From Scilla litardierei (Eukaryota > Streptophyta > Magnoliopsida > Asparagales > Asparagaceae), in contig CM061138.1 of the NCBI GenBank assembly GCA_030789695.1, positions 183,683,051-183,747,050 of the forward strand: a DNA stretch of 64,000 nucleotides, given 5' to 3'. This document shows, piece by piece, positions 30,932-43,142 of the stretch; position 1 is the first letter of the stretch, and each line of letters opens with the position of its first letter. Both the position numbers and the translations under genes were made by a program. Under the pieces are notes generated by a model. That model saw only the letters and a program-made list of their open reading frames with translations, was not told the origin of the DNA and searched no databases.

Positions 30932-33321
30932 CTCTAGATATTTCCTCGCCAAAGCTTCCGTAGACTGGCCCACTCGGAATGGGATAAAGTGCGCAGACTT
31001 AGTCAATCGATCTACGATCACCCAGACTGCGTCGTTCTGCCTCGGGGTCCGAGGTAAACCAGTCACGAAATCCATCGTAATATGTTGCCACTTCCACTCC
31101 GGGATAGGAAGCGGTTGCAGCAACCCAGCAGCACGATGGTGCTCAGCCTTCACTTGTTGGCATATCAAACACTTGGCAACGCTCTGTGCCACACTCCTTT
31201 TATACATCTTGGTGCCACCAGGATGTATAGAATATGGCGAGCTATGAGCCTCGCTCAACAGCTCCTCCTGAACATCACCTGCAGGTACGCAGAGTCTGCT
31301 ACCGTACCGCAGCGAACCATCCTCATGAATCACGAACTCCGTTCGTAGTCCAGCTTCAACCTGCCTCCTGATCATCTGTAGCTTCGGATCTCCTACCTGT
31401 GCTGCCTTGATCCGATCCACGATCGTGGACTGAATCTGTAAATTCATGAATGAATGAACCACACCAGGTAGAACGACCTATAAATCCATCTCTTTCAGCT
31501 CCTGCTGAATCCTCCAGTCGGCATTGTGCATCATAGCAGTGGGAAGTCTACTCAAAGCATCGGGCACTACGTTCACCTTCCCCGGGTGATACTGCAGGTC
31601 TATCTCGTAGTCAGCCATGAGCTCCAACCATCGTCTCTGTCACATGTTGAGCTCCTTCTGCGTGAAAATGTACTTCAAGCTTTTGTGATCGGTGAAAATC
31701 TTCACGCTCTCACTCAGCAAGAAGTGCCTCCAGATCTTTAATGCAAAAATCACCGCTGCCAACTCCAGGTCGTGCGTCGGATAATTCTTCTCGTGAGTCC
31801 TCAACTGACGAGAAGCATACGCGACCACGTGGCCATGCTGATGCAAGATGCATCCCAAGCCCTTCCCTGATGCATCACAATATACTTCAAAGCCTCCGCT
31901 CCGATCCGGTACAGCCAAAACCGATGCTGTGGTCAATCTTGCCTTCAAGATACTGAAAGCCTCCTCACAAGCATCTGACCACTGAAACTCAACATCCTTC
32001 CTCGTCAGCTTCGTCATCGGCTCCGCAATCTTCGAGAAATCCTTGATGAACCGTCGATAATAGCCTGCTAAGCCAAGAAAGCTCCTAATATCAGACGCTG
32101 ACTGCGGAGTCGGCCAATCTCTGACTGCTCTGACCTTCTCCGGATCTACAGATATGCCATCACCGGACACCACGTGTCCCAGAAACGCGACTCTGTCCAG
32201 CCAGAACTCACACTTACTATACTTGGCATATAGCTTGTGTCTCCTCAGCGTCTCTAGCACCGTCCTCAGATGACAGCTGTGCTCCTCCTCAGACTTCGAG
32301 TAAATAAGTATGTCATCTATGAAGATAACGACAAACTTATCCAAGAAGTCGTAGAATATCAAATTCATCAGATTCATAAATACAACTGGAGCATTGGTCA
32401 CGCTGAAGGGCATAACCACGAACTCGTAGTGTCCGTACTTCGTCCGGAAAGCTGTCTTGGGCACATCATCCTTCTTCACCTTCAGCTGATGGTATCCGCT
32501 CCTCAAATCCAACTTCGAGAAAACTCTCGAACCTCCCAGTTGATCAAAAATATCGTCGATGCGTGGCAGCGGATACTTATTCTTCACTGTGACAGCATTC
32601 AGTCCTCGATAGTCCACGCACATCCTGCGGGACCCATCCTTCTTCTTCACAAGCAAAACTGGTGCACCCCATGGTGACACGCTAGGGTGGATGAAACCCT
32701 TCTGCAGTAACTCATCTAATTGCTTCCGCAGCTCCTCAAGCTCAGTGGGAGCCATTCGATACGGCGCCTTCGATATCGGTTGCGCACCCGGCATCAGATC
32801 GATGCCGAACTCCAGAGCCCTGTCGGGCGGCAAACCCGAGATGTCCTCTGGGAAGACGTCGTCGAAGTCCCTGACGACTGCTGGTCGGTCGATCTCCATC
32901 TGCAAAGCTGCTAAAATCGGCACCTCCGGCTTGGCCCGAAATCTGATGGGCCCAAGCGACTCATCTCTACTGCGAAACTCGAACTCCGGATGGCCTGGAA
33001 TCCGGAATACCACTCTCTTGCTGTGACAGTCGATCGAGGCGTGGAAATCTCCCAGCCAATCGATGCCAAGAACGACATCAAAATGCGACAGGTCGTGGAC
33101 GATGAAATCTGCAAATAATTCGTGTCCACTGACCACCAAAGGAATCGATCGACAACCCATGTTCACAGTCACCACTTCGTTCCCTGTGGTGATGTCCCAA
33201 CACTTAGGAAGTGCGTGGGTGGGAATGAAGTGCTTTGTTATAAACCTCCGGGATATGATGCACATGGATGCACCGGAGTCAAACAAAGCCAAAGCAGGGT
33301 GAGAGAACACTAGAATGGTGC

Positions 33322-33434
33322 CTAAGAGGTAAAGAGACTACGGTCAACAACACTACTCTAGCAAACAAGGCAGACAATCAACACTAACAAATAAGGTCTA
33401 CTCTATGAAATGAAAGACTAGATTCGGAGCATAC
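33322..33434 (-). other. T1 intron 1 (gag-protease junction), 113 bp
   Basis: Donor GTATGC follows GAGTTATTGCAG and acceptor CCTCTTAG precedes GCACCATT. Phase 1; removal joins gag to protease in frame. T2 has 120 bp at the same place with donor GTAACT. Confidence 0.8.
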
Positions 33435-34679
33435 CTGCAATAACTCCATCTAGTTCCTCAGTCTCAACAGCGGTCATGGTGTAAGCCGGCCTCTGGGGTT
33501 GCACTGCCCTCTAAAACATCTGTCTCTGTGGCGCCAAGGGTGGTTCTCGTACATCAGCTCCTCTCTAAACTGGGGCAGGGGCTCTACCCTGTAGTGGGGC
33601 TGGTGCTCCGACCATGGCATGACGTGCTCTCTGACAATCCTTGGCAGCGTGTGAGGCATCTCCACAAACCAAGCACAATCCCAGCTTCCTCCTGCAATCC
33701 TTCTGAACATGTCCCGGCTTGCCGCAGAAGTGGCATGGTCCCTTACTCTGAATCTGCATAGGTGCTCCTGGCCTCATGAAAGCCACTGTCTGAACTGGCC
33801 TTATCGCCGGCCTGGCAGGTGGTCGGTACTGCTCCATGGGGCGCTTCTCTCTATCAGCTGGAGGGTCAGGCAGGTGCGATATCGTCTCATGATTCTTCGC
33901 AGCATCCAATACCTCTCTCATGGTCGAGAAACTAGCCGAGGACATAGAAGCCTGGACCTTCGGACGTAGTCCCTGTCGGAACCACTCGGCCCGGTTCTCC
34001 TCCTTCTTCACCATATGTGGGGCAAAACAGCTCAACATCTCAAACTCAGCCTCGTACTCATCGATGGACATGCCCCCCTGCTTCAGATCCACAAACTTGC
34101 CCATCAGCTCTCTCCTAGCTGCCTTGGTGAAATACTTCTCCTTGAACATATAGCGGAAGGTCTTCCACTCTACTGGCTTCTGCAGGCGCCTCTCCTCAAT
34201 GCGCCAGCAGTTTCTGGCAATCTCGGTCAGCTGCATCTTCGTTATCTCCACTCTCGTGTCATCTGGAATCTTCACAACTATCAGCTTCTCTTCAGTGCTC
34301 TGGATCCACTCGTCAGCACCCAGAGGTCCTTCCTTCCCAGAAAATGTCTTCGGCTGAAGCTCATTGAACTGCTTCACTCCTAGAGCAGCTCGAGGGGCAG
34401 GTGGAGGAGGAGGTGGTGCAACTGGGGGAGCCTGGGCAGCACGCTGTGACTGCTGAACCAACTGATACTGCACCTCCAGCATCTCTCTCATCATGCCCAG
34501 AAACTGACGGAACTCTCCACCCTGGTCTTCCTGAATTCCATCTCCTGTGCTCCCCGATCGGGTAGTACGTCGTCCTGCCATCCTATTGACAGAAGACATA
34601 GATTAGACTCGAACAATTACTGGACGATAATAAAATGAAGTTCATTACTTTGATTGTTCCGAATTTTGCAGAAATGGTG

Positions 34680-34706
34680 GGACCTGCATGGGCCACCACT
34701 AAAACC
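34680..34706 (-). promoter_or_regulatory. Primer-binding region of T1
   Basis: The minus-strand sequence after the 5' LTR reads GGTTTTAGTGGTGGCCCATG; identical in T2 (57496 downward) and related to the LARD at 7399. It is not the usual TGGTATCAGAGC Met-tRNA site; I cannot name the tRNA. Confidence 0.55.
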
Positions 34707-37700
34707 TGTCACGCCCCGCTTCCCAAAAGTACGGAGGCGAAGCATGACTAAGGCCCGCTTAGGCCGGAGCTGAGAGCTCAGACCCAATAAGCGTCTGTGG
34801 TATTCCAAAACGGAGGAACAGGTCCCAGCAAGTTAGTACGGAACAATAAAAGTACTGAAAGGAAAGAGCATATCATTTTATTCCAAAACATTCATCCAAA
34901 GTACTGAGAGTCTAAAACGCCCGAAGGGCTACAACCGCAGAAAAGAAAACTACTGGTGCAAGCACCCAACATAGACGGAAAACAAAAGGTGCTACGCACC
35001 CAATCTAAACTGGAACAGAAACTCTGGAACAGCAACGAGAGGCCTCTAACTTTGGTCCTCCTCTGGGATGTACTCTGGATCAGTATCCTCCGGTTCCATG
35101 TCTGCTGACAAGTCCGTCTCGTCGACGTACTCTGGCTCAACACCTGACGTACAGCACCAAAGACAGGAACTGTACGTCAGGTAAAGTCTACAAGAAACTG
35201 TCAAACTCTACTGCAAGTGCACTGTATTATTAAACATCGTTTTACTGGTTGATTAACATGCTGGGGTTATACTGAGCTGTAAAAGTAGTAACGCAGCAGG
35301 AAAGTAAAGCGGGACAAGCAGTAGTCGTAGCGTGTGCTACCGACTACGGGACTATCCTAAAGGTGTCAGAATAAGACGGAAACAAGACAAGACACGACTG
35401 ACAGGACTAGTAAAACACGAAGGGTTCACGCCTTACGGTTCGAGGGGGATCAGACCCTTTCCCCGTGCGCACGCTCAACCCTACCCCAAACCCCAGAACT
35501 CAGGACAGGAAGCACGGAGATCACTTTCGCAAGGAAAGCACCTGAAACGCCCGCAGGCTTTTTGTAACACGGAGATCACTTCCGCAAGGGAAGCACCTAA
35601 AACGCCCGCATGCTTTTTGTAACACAGAGATCACTTCCACAAGGGAAGCACCTGAAACGCCCGCAGGCTTTTTGTACAACGGTCACGGGAATCACTCTCG
35701 CATGGAGAGCATCCGAAACGCCCGAAGGATTTTTGTGTAACAGTGACATGACATGACAAGTGTAGGAAGGGTTATTCTAGGGTGTCCACACGCACGCACA
35801 CACATGGCAATCCTACGGTGTCAAAGGTTGTTGTTTGTCGAGCTTAGACTTCGTCGTCAAGTCTAAGTCGTCAAGGCGTCCCGGACGCTATCATTTCACG
35901 TCGGTCCTACACACACTCACAGTCTAACAGTTCTAATAGTTCAAGACCAAGACTCGGTTGAAAATTCAAGTGGGTGCACTTGCCTGCGGTGGCGAGTGTG
36001 TCGTCCGTCTGGAGCACTTCGTCCAAGCGTCGTGCTCTCAGTAGTCCGTCTGAAATAATGACACGGCGACGGTGTCAGGTCGCGATATTCATCAGACCTA
36101 TTAGGGTTTGTTTCGAGGTTGATCGGGACTATCCTAGTAGTACAAAATTTGCATTTTTGGTTATTTAGCCTAATCGACGATCTATCCTATGTGTACAGTC
36201 AAGAAGTCCATTCGTCGATTTTCTAGGTTTTCTCAACGTTTTAAAGAGCGGATGGTAAATTTAATTGAGTTGCTGATTTTCAATTAAGTTTCAATTTTCT
36301 ACTGTGTGGGTTTCTACGAGTTAGGGGACCAACCCGAAACGATGATTGCGCGGAGATCTGTTGTCGGATCTAAATGGTGGAAGCTCCTCGACGTCAACGA
36401 ACTGATCTGGTTGCGGCAGCGAGGAAGTCGACGGTCAGCGACGTCAACGGCTCCGCAGGTGGTGGCGAGGATCTCGGCGTATTCCCAGGGTCGACGACGT
36501 CAGATCTGAGGCTCGCGACTCGTGAGAAGGAGAAGGGCTAAAGTGAGGGGGATCACGGAAGAGGGGAAAAAGTGGCGGCCTGGGGCTTGGCCGTGGGTTT
36601 CGGATCTGGGGAGAGGAGGAGGCCGGCGGCTGGAAGAGAGGAAAGAAAAGAACGGAGGAGGAAGATGAAGAACAGGAGAAGGAAGAAGAAGAAAAGGAGA
36701 AGAAAGGAGAAGAAAGGAGAGGAGAGGGGGAGATCGGCTCTTGGAGGGGCGAAGAGGGGGCGCGGCCTGAGGGAATGGCGGTGGAGAAAGGAAGGAGAAA
36801 GGAAGGAGAAAGGGTGGGGAAGGCGGCTGCTAAAATTAGTGATGAGGGAAGAGGAAAAGACTAGGGTTTAAATAAGAAAAACAAGCGACGGCTGCGACTT
36901 AACCTAGGGTTTCTGGGCATGTTAGTCGGTCAGTGAAGAGTGGTCGACCGACTAGTTTGGAAACTAGTCAGTCGGTCGTCCAACTGAGACCGACTAAAAA
37001 GGCAAACAGTGAACATGGTCGACACAGGATAGACAAATCTAGTCGGTCTGTGAAGGTCCGTCAACCGACTAGTTTGGGAACTAGTCGGTCGGTGAATACT
37101 CATTGACCGGCTAAGGGCAAAATATGAAAGACAATAGGTACTGAGAGTTAGTCGGTCTGAGAAGAAACTCTAACCGACTAGTTTCTCAACTTGTCGGTCG
37201 ATAGTCGTTCTTTGACCGACTAACCGTAAACAGTAACTCGGCTGTTAGAAAAAACTCAGAATTAGTCGGTCTCAGAAGAAGTGCTAACCGACTAGTTTCG
37301 CAACTAGTTGGTCGGTGGATGTGCTTAGACCGACTAAGTGTAAACAGTAACTCAGCTGAAATAATCAAGATGAACTAGTCGGTTCCTGAAGAGTTGCTGA
37401 CCGACTAGATTGCAATCTAGTCGGTTGGTTCCCCTTCTTGAACCAACTAGAATGCATGAATAGTCTCGAATTGAAGCGCGAAGCTTCGGGAAGATTCATA
37501 TGGCTTCTAAGAGCAACCTAGCTCCAAGATATGGACGCTATGAAGCTCATCATGAATGACTTACTCCAAGCTCATCGTTCTATGGAAAGGAACTAGAAGA
37601 CCATAAGGAACTGAGCGAAAAACGCCTAACCACAGGAACGGGAAAAACATATAAAGGAGAGAACAACCAACACACACATATATATAATAGATAAAAACCA

Positions 37701-37709
37701 GTCGTTACA
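34707..37709 (-). repeat. T1 5' LTR, 3003 bp
   Basis: Direct repeat of 26923-29910 with scattered substitutions and small indels. Same internal landmarks: palindrome array 36922-37451, TATA 36866-36875, hairpin tandem 35514-35744, acidic mini-ORF ending at 35046. Confidence 0.93.
36922..37451 (-). repeat. Five-unit palindrome array in T1 U3 (5' LTR)
   Basis: Same five units as at 29127-29656, with a few substitutions. This copy is the one that would drive transcription of the element. Confidence 0.93.
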
Positions 37710-38580
37710 ATTATTTTGATACCTTCCCAACATTCCTACTAGAAAAGTCTGATCCGGTCTAATGCAAAGAACCGTGTACATAAGACATGGAATATTTTTC
37801 ATTTCATTTAGCTCTAAAATAATGTAGGGATATTTTTCCAAATTAAACTTATCACCTTTTGGTGCATCTTTAGGTGCATAATTTTGCATTCCAAATCTTT
37901 CTAAAACTTTGTCAATGTAAGACTTTTGAGATAATCCCAAATTTTTTCGGGATTTATCTCTGTGAATCTTTATACTAATAACATAATAAGAGGTTCACCT
38001 AAATCTCTCATTTCAAAATTTTGTGATAAGTAACATTTGGTCTCATGTAATAGGTCAATATCATTACATGCAAGAAAAAATATCAACAACATATAAGACT
38101 AATGTAATAAACTTACTCCGATTGATTTTGACATATATACAGACATTCATCCACGATTTTTTCCATAAAACCAAATTGAAGAATTGTTTATATGCCATTG
38201 TTGGGAGGCTTGTTTAAGGCTAAATAATGATTTATTTAACTTGCAATATATTTGATCTTTTTGCCAAGTTGTAAATCCTTCATGTTGTCTCATGTATACA
38301 TCTTCCTTAATATAACCATTTTAAAAACCGTTTTCACGTCCATTTGATGTAACTCAAAATCCATATGAGCCACCAATGCAATAACTATTCTTAAAGACTC
38401 TTTAGATGAAACTGGAGAATATGTTGCATGGAAATCGATGCATTCCTTTTGGGTAAATCCTTTGGCTGCAAGATTGGCTTTATATCGTTCTACTTTAGCA
38501 GATGAGTCTCGTTTGGTTTTGAAAATCCACTTACTACCAACAACAGAGGTTCCTTTTAGAAATTCTTCAAGATTCCATAG
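37710..38580 (-). pseudogene. Copia-2 reverse transcriptase fragment
   Basis: Minus-strand Ty1/copia reverse transcriptase: VVGSKWIFKTKRDSSAKVER (about 38560-38500), ESLRIVIALVAHMDFELHQM and DVKTVF (38410-38320), then LVLYVVDIF, LGLSQKSYIDKVLERFGMQN and SLMYT...IRPDQTFLVGMLGRYQNN, cut at 37710 by T1. The catalytic YVDD reads YVVD (near 38090), losing the first aspartate. Frameshifts lie at about 38310 and near 38085. The gene resumes at 26922. Upstream domains beyond 38580 are not recognisable. Confidence 0.85.
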
Positions 38581-39339
38581 GTAGAGACCACAATGGATGG
38601 AGCATGTTAAAAACAGATAAAGCCACCATTTTCAAGTGGCCTAATAAGACTGGGCTGAAAATTATTCTGAAGAATGTTTTCTTCTCAGTTCTAATTTCTA
38701 GAAAAGTTTGGTTTTGCAAAATTCCTGAAGTTTTTTGTTGTCATGCATATGGTTGTGTTTTGACTCAATGTCATGTATGAGGAAGCTACTAGTACTAATA
38801 GATATAACCGATCATTGCACGTAATACAAAAATGCAAATGGAAGCTGATTTCATGAACCAAAATTGGCATTCTTCACGAGGTTTACGAGCACGGCTCGAA
38901 ACGGAATATATATGTATGCGAATCATGCATGCAAAAGAGAAATATTAGGGAAATAATATTGCAAACAGACAAGGATAGGCTGCATGGAAGTCTGTGTTCG
39001 TCTCTTTGTGCTTGTTTAAAATGATTCCCATCAAAATTTGCCATCTTTGACAACCAAATTTGTTTGCTTCTTGGGAAATCGATCGAGCGGCTGGTTTCAT
39101 GAGATGGACGAGCCTCGGCCAGCTTTAAATATTTGATGGGCACGCACGCGTGAATCCAAGGCCAAAGGGTGAGCTTGACCCCAGCTCGCATGCTGTGTCC
39201 TTCTCCCTTGTCTTCATCAAAAAATGTTATTGAATCCTACGAGACTGAGATCGATCGGAAACCAAAGCTTCATATTTCTTTATTTCCGACCGTTATTAGT
39301 TCCCATGAATACTCCCTTTATTAGTTCTCATCGAAACTC
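38581..39339. other. Spacer with no recognised feature
   Basis: Between two decayed copia elements. A 102-residue minus frame (39191-38883) shows no family resemblance and is probably chance. Confidence 0.35.
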
Positions 39340-41016
39340 TGGGTTCGGAACTTGACTGTGGGCCGGGTCACGCTGGTCTCAACCATATCCCAATAACATG
39401 GGTGAGTTTGTCTCACATGGGGTGGATAATTCAGGATCATGGGTTGGTGAGATTTGCCTCGTTAAAACTTTTAGCTATGGAAAACCATGTGGGAAAAACC
39501 ATACTTAAGGGAAAAGAGTACAAACTCTTCCTAACTCCACCTGATCTGTACAAGCTCTCAAGCTTTCAGATCTCTTAGGTACAAGCTTCCTAAAAGTGGC
39601 AGTAGGAAGGGCTTTAGTGAACAAAGTCTGCCAAATTGTCATATGATTGCACTTGTCTGATGTCGATCTTGCCATCTCTTTGTAGCTCGTGTATCCAGAA
39701 GAACTTTGGTGAAATATGCTTTGTTCTGTCGCCTTTGATGAAGCGACCTCGTAGCTGAGCTATGCAAGCAGCATTGTCCTCGAACATTGTGGTAGGTTCG
39801 AGATCTCTAGTCTTCAATCCGGTAGTCTACAGGATGTGGTGAACAACTGAGCGTAGCCATACGCATTCTCTGCTTGCTTCATAGATGGTGATGATCTCTA
39901 AGTGATTGGATAAGGTCGCCGTCAAGGTTTGCTTGATGAATCTCCAGGAAATGGCTGTCCCTCCATAGGTAAACACATACCCAGTCTGTGACTTTGCATT
40001 GTGGGGATCAGACAAGTAACCTGCATCAGCATATCCAGCAAGTGTAGAGGATATTATATTTCTGTAGAAGAGTCCCAAATCTGTAGACCCTTGGAGGTAG
40101 CGCAGAAGGTGCTTAACCCCGGTCCAGTGGCGCTGAGTGGGCGTTGCACTGTATCTGGTTAGTAAATTTACTGTAAAAGCTATGTCGGGACGCGTGCAGT
40201 TTGCCAGATATAAGAGTGCTCCGATGACACTTAGATAAGGGACTTCTGGACCAAGTATATCCTCCCCCTCTTCCAGCGGCCGGAAGGGGTCTTTATGTGC
40301 ATCCAGAGATCGTACCACCATAGGTGTACTAAGTGGATGACATTGGTCCATATGGAATCTTTGCAACATTTTCTTCGTATATGTGGTTTGATGTAATAGG
40401 ATTCCATCTTTTAGATGTTCAATCTGTAAGCCAAGGCAGAATTTTGTTTTGCCTAGGTCTTTCATTTCGAATCTTTTGTTAGGCTTACAGGTATCTCAAC
40501 GATCTCTTCAGGAGATCCAATGAGATTCAAGTCGTCTACGTAGACAGCGATTATTACGAATCCTTTTTCATTTGTTCTTCGGAAGATACAAGGGCAGACT
40601 TCATTGTTATTGAATCCTTGTTTAACAAGGAATTCGCTAAGTTTGTTATACTACATCCTTCCTGATTGTTTAAGACCATACAATGATTTTTGCAGCTTAA
40701 CAGAGTAGACGTCCCGAGGTCTATCTTTTAGTTCAGCATGCATTGAAAAGCCATTAGAAAATTTCATGTATATCTCCTTGTCAAGATTACCATATAGATA
40801 TGCAGTCACAACATCCATTAGCTGTATATATAAACCTTCCTTTGCTGTTAAGCTTATCAGGAATCTGAAGATGATCGCATCCATGTCCGGGGAGTATGTT
40901 TCGTCATAGTCAATACACGGTCTCTGAAAATATCCTTGTGCTACAAGCCTTGATTTGTAGCGTTCGATATCATTAATTTCATTACTTTTTCTTACGAATA
41001 CCCATTTGTATCCCAC
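39340..41016 (-). pseudogene. Copia-3 reverse transcriptase, RNase H and 3' tail
   Basis: Minus strand: MGYKWVFVRKSNEI, DYDETYSPDMDA, VVTAYLYGNLDKEIYM, KLQKSLYGLKQSGRM then stop (40651). After a broken join comes an intact YVDD (AVYVDDLNLIG, about 40540-40520). From 40465: MKDLGKTKFCLGLQIEH, TRPDIAFTVNLLTRYS, RNase H LAGYADAGYLSDP, TGYVFTYGGTAISWR, then EDNAACIAQL and DNLADFVH (39817-39614). A non-coding 3' tail with degenerate coding resemblance runs to about 39340. Frameshifts near 40650, 40480 and 39825. Confidence 0.85.
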
Positions 41017-41158
41017 AGGTTTGACACCAGTAGGTGTCTGGACTATTTACCCAAAGACTTTGCGTTTTTGAAGCGAGTCCAGCTCAGATTCTATTGCCTG
41101 ATTCCACTTTGGCCAGTCATTTCTACGTTTGCATTCAGCAACGGAATGTGGATCATGA

Positions 41159-42600
41159 TCATCGTCGCTTCCGGCAACGCGTGGCAATGTGAAATGCGAA
41201 GTCATCATCGACGATTGTGCTCTTTCTGTTCAATACCTCCCCTGTACATACATAATTTAATGATATTTCAGTTTCTCCCGGCAGTTCCTCTGCAGTGGAT
41301 TCTGGGAGGGGAGAGGGTATCGACACGAGCTCATTTCTCTGTGGGGGTATCGTCCCAAGGTCTCTGGATATTTTTCTTTTTCTTGGATTTTTATCCTTGG
41401 AGCCTGGTGGTCTGCCTCTTTTCTGTTGAGGTGCAGCCACTTCTGCTGCTGGTGGATTGCATCTATCTTTTGGGATGTTAATCCTAGCTGGACTATTTGT
41501 AGCATGGATGTGTACTTTGACAATCTTCTGGTTGTCAGTAAATGAGTCCGGTAATCTAGGAACGATGTTCTGAATGTGTAAGATCTTCATGATCTCGTAA
41601 TCACATTGTTTTGTTACCGGATCATAGTGGGCCAAGCTTTTTGTATCCCACGTTAACATTTGCTTCGCGCTAGACTTTTCATTGTCTAGGCCCATTTTGG
41701 GAAAATATGTCTCATCAAAGTCACAGTCTTCAAGACGTGCCTTAAAAGAGTCCCCCGTTTGGGGTTCTAGGTATCTTATAATGGAGGGTGAGTCAAACCC
41801 TACATAAATACCTAGGCGACGTTGAGGGCCTATTTTGGTCCTCTGGGGTGGTTCAATGGGGATATAAACTGTGTAGCCGAAGATTCTCAAGTGAGAAATG
41901 TTCGACGGCGTTCCATATTCAAGTTGCATTGAAGAAAGACTCTGACCCCCCCCCTGAGGCTCTTATTCTTATTAATGATGCAGCATGTAGAATTGCATGT
42001 CCCCATGCATCCACCGACAACTGGGATTTCATTAGCAATGGACGTGCAATCCATTGGAGTCTTTTAATCAGCGACTCTGCCAACCCGTTCGTGTAAACAT
42101 GCGGCACCGGATGTTCAATTTCTATTCCCGTTGCCTGGCAGTATTTTTGAAATGACTGGAAGGTGAATTCCCCCGCATTATCCAGACGTATTTTCTTTAT
42201 TTGGTTCTCTGAAAAATGCGCCCGCAACTTTATAATTTGTGCCAGAAGTTTTGGAAAAGCTAAGCTGCGGGTCGAAAGTAGACACACATACGAATATTTC
42301 GAGGATGCATTAATCCGTACCATGAAGTACCGAAAAGGCCCACTAGGGGGTCGACTGGTCCACATATGTCTCCGTGTATTCTTTCGAGGAAGCTTGGAGA
42401 CTCGATATCCACTTTAAGTGGTGAAGGCCTTGTTATTAATTTACCCTTAAAGTAGGGTACACAAGGGAATTCTCCCTTCTGAAGAATCTTCTGGTTCTTC
42501 AGATTATGCCCATGAAATTGTGATAAGATGCGATGCATCATCACAGATCCAGGGTGGCCAAGTCTATCATGCCAAAGTAAAAATTTGGCGGATGTCGGTC
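41159..42600 (-). pseudogene. Copia-3 integrase and linker
   Basis: Minus strand: ERIHGDICGPV (first catalytic Asp region, about 42440), then after a frameshift SKYSYVCLLSTRSL, IKKIRLDNAGEFTFQSF (second Asp), YTNGLAESLIKRLQ (catalytic Glu) and WGHAILHAA. A second frame (41929-41159) carries on with HLRIFGYTVYIP, YVGFDSPSIIRYLEP and a basic low-complexity linker RGRPPGSKDKNPRKRK. At least two frameshifts separate the blocks. The residue in FMVRINAS is Asn where relatives have Asp. Confidence 0.82.
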
Positions 42601-42990
42601 ACTTCAGGTGCTCCGTCAAGTTAGCTTCCTCTCTCTGAATCTTTATATGATAAAGGCCCGATGAAAGGCTCTCAAACGTTCAAGTATGGTTTTTTACTCC
42701 ATTTTCTTGAGAAGTTACATACAGTAATTCATTCTCTTTTTTATTTGTTGTTTCCATGTAAGTTTCGTTTGGAATTCGAAGTGTATAATGCATCTTTTAT
42801 TTTAATTTCTGTTCCTTTGGGGAGCAACAAGGTTGCATTCCCAAACCTTCAATTATATCCGATGGCCCAGAAATTGTATTTACAGGGCTCTTATAGGATA
42901 TAATGCTATGAAAATAGCATTTATTCTGAAGGATCGTATGTGTTGAATCACTGTCTACCAAGCAGTCATGAGAGCATTCCATCTAAAAAA
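42601..42990 (-). pseudogene. Copia-3 protease fragment
   Basis: The minus frame reads CLVDSDSTHTILQNKCYF, then NTISGPSDIIEGLG, matching the copia aspartic protease and its flap. The catalytic loop DSDST departs from the usual DSG/DSA-T form. Confidence 0.75.
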
Positions 42991-43142
42991 GATGAGTAAA
43001 ACATTTGCATTCAGAAACTAAATTTTGTTCAAAGGAAATCAAATTACAAAAAAGCTCTCATAAGATAAATTGTTCTGAAAATAAAATGCTAAGATAAATG
43101 TAGTAGGCTAATCAAGCAGGTCCTCTGATTCGAAGTCATTTC

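Larger units (their letters stand above)
29957..34581 (-). pseudogene. T1 gag-pol polyprotein, three exons, four nonsense codons
   Basis: Exons 34581-33435, 33321-30932 and 30859-29957 join to one frame of 1480 codons, with no frameshift. I chose the ATG at 34581 because T2 starts at the matching MAGRR; a further ATG lies at 34599. Order: gag (LQPKTFSGKEGPLGADEW), two zinc knuckles C-X2-C-X4-H-X4-C near residues 283-296 and 303-316, protease LFDSGAS, reverse transcriptase with intact FIDD (32312-32323), RNase H ([11 protein letters not shown]), integrase with Asp in [21 protein letters not shown] and Glu in DGQSERTIQ, then a chromodomain-like tail. In-frame stops lie at 33567-33565, 33513-33511, 31642-31640 and 31480-31478. 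A 36-bp in-frame deletion near 31200 removes residues between the His and Cys pairs of the integrase zinc finger. Confidence 0.92.
26923..37709 (-). mobile_element. Complete Tekay-like Ty3/gypsy chromovirus T1, 10.79 kb
   Basis: Minus-strand element with two LTRs (3003 bp and 2988 bp), a primer-binding region, gag, protease, reverse transcriptase, RNase H, integrase, and a polypurine tract AAGGTGGGTAGGA. The integrase C-terminus ends in a Tekay/Del-type chromodomain-like segment ([15 protein letters not shown]), which targets integration to heterochromatin in this lineage. The target duplication is ATTAT, inside copia-2. The gag-pol gene has four nonsense codons and a 36-bp deletion, so this copy is probably inactive in protein but structurally complete. 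Confidence 0.95.

Noticed and set aside
32691..33026. Plus-strand ORFs opposite the T1 and T2 pol genes
   Set aside because: Antisense shadows of a long conserved coding region; the minus-strand frame carries all recognised domains.
38883..39191. 102-residue minus ORF
   Set aside because: No recognisable motif; it lies in a spacer between dead copia elements.
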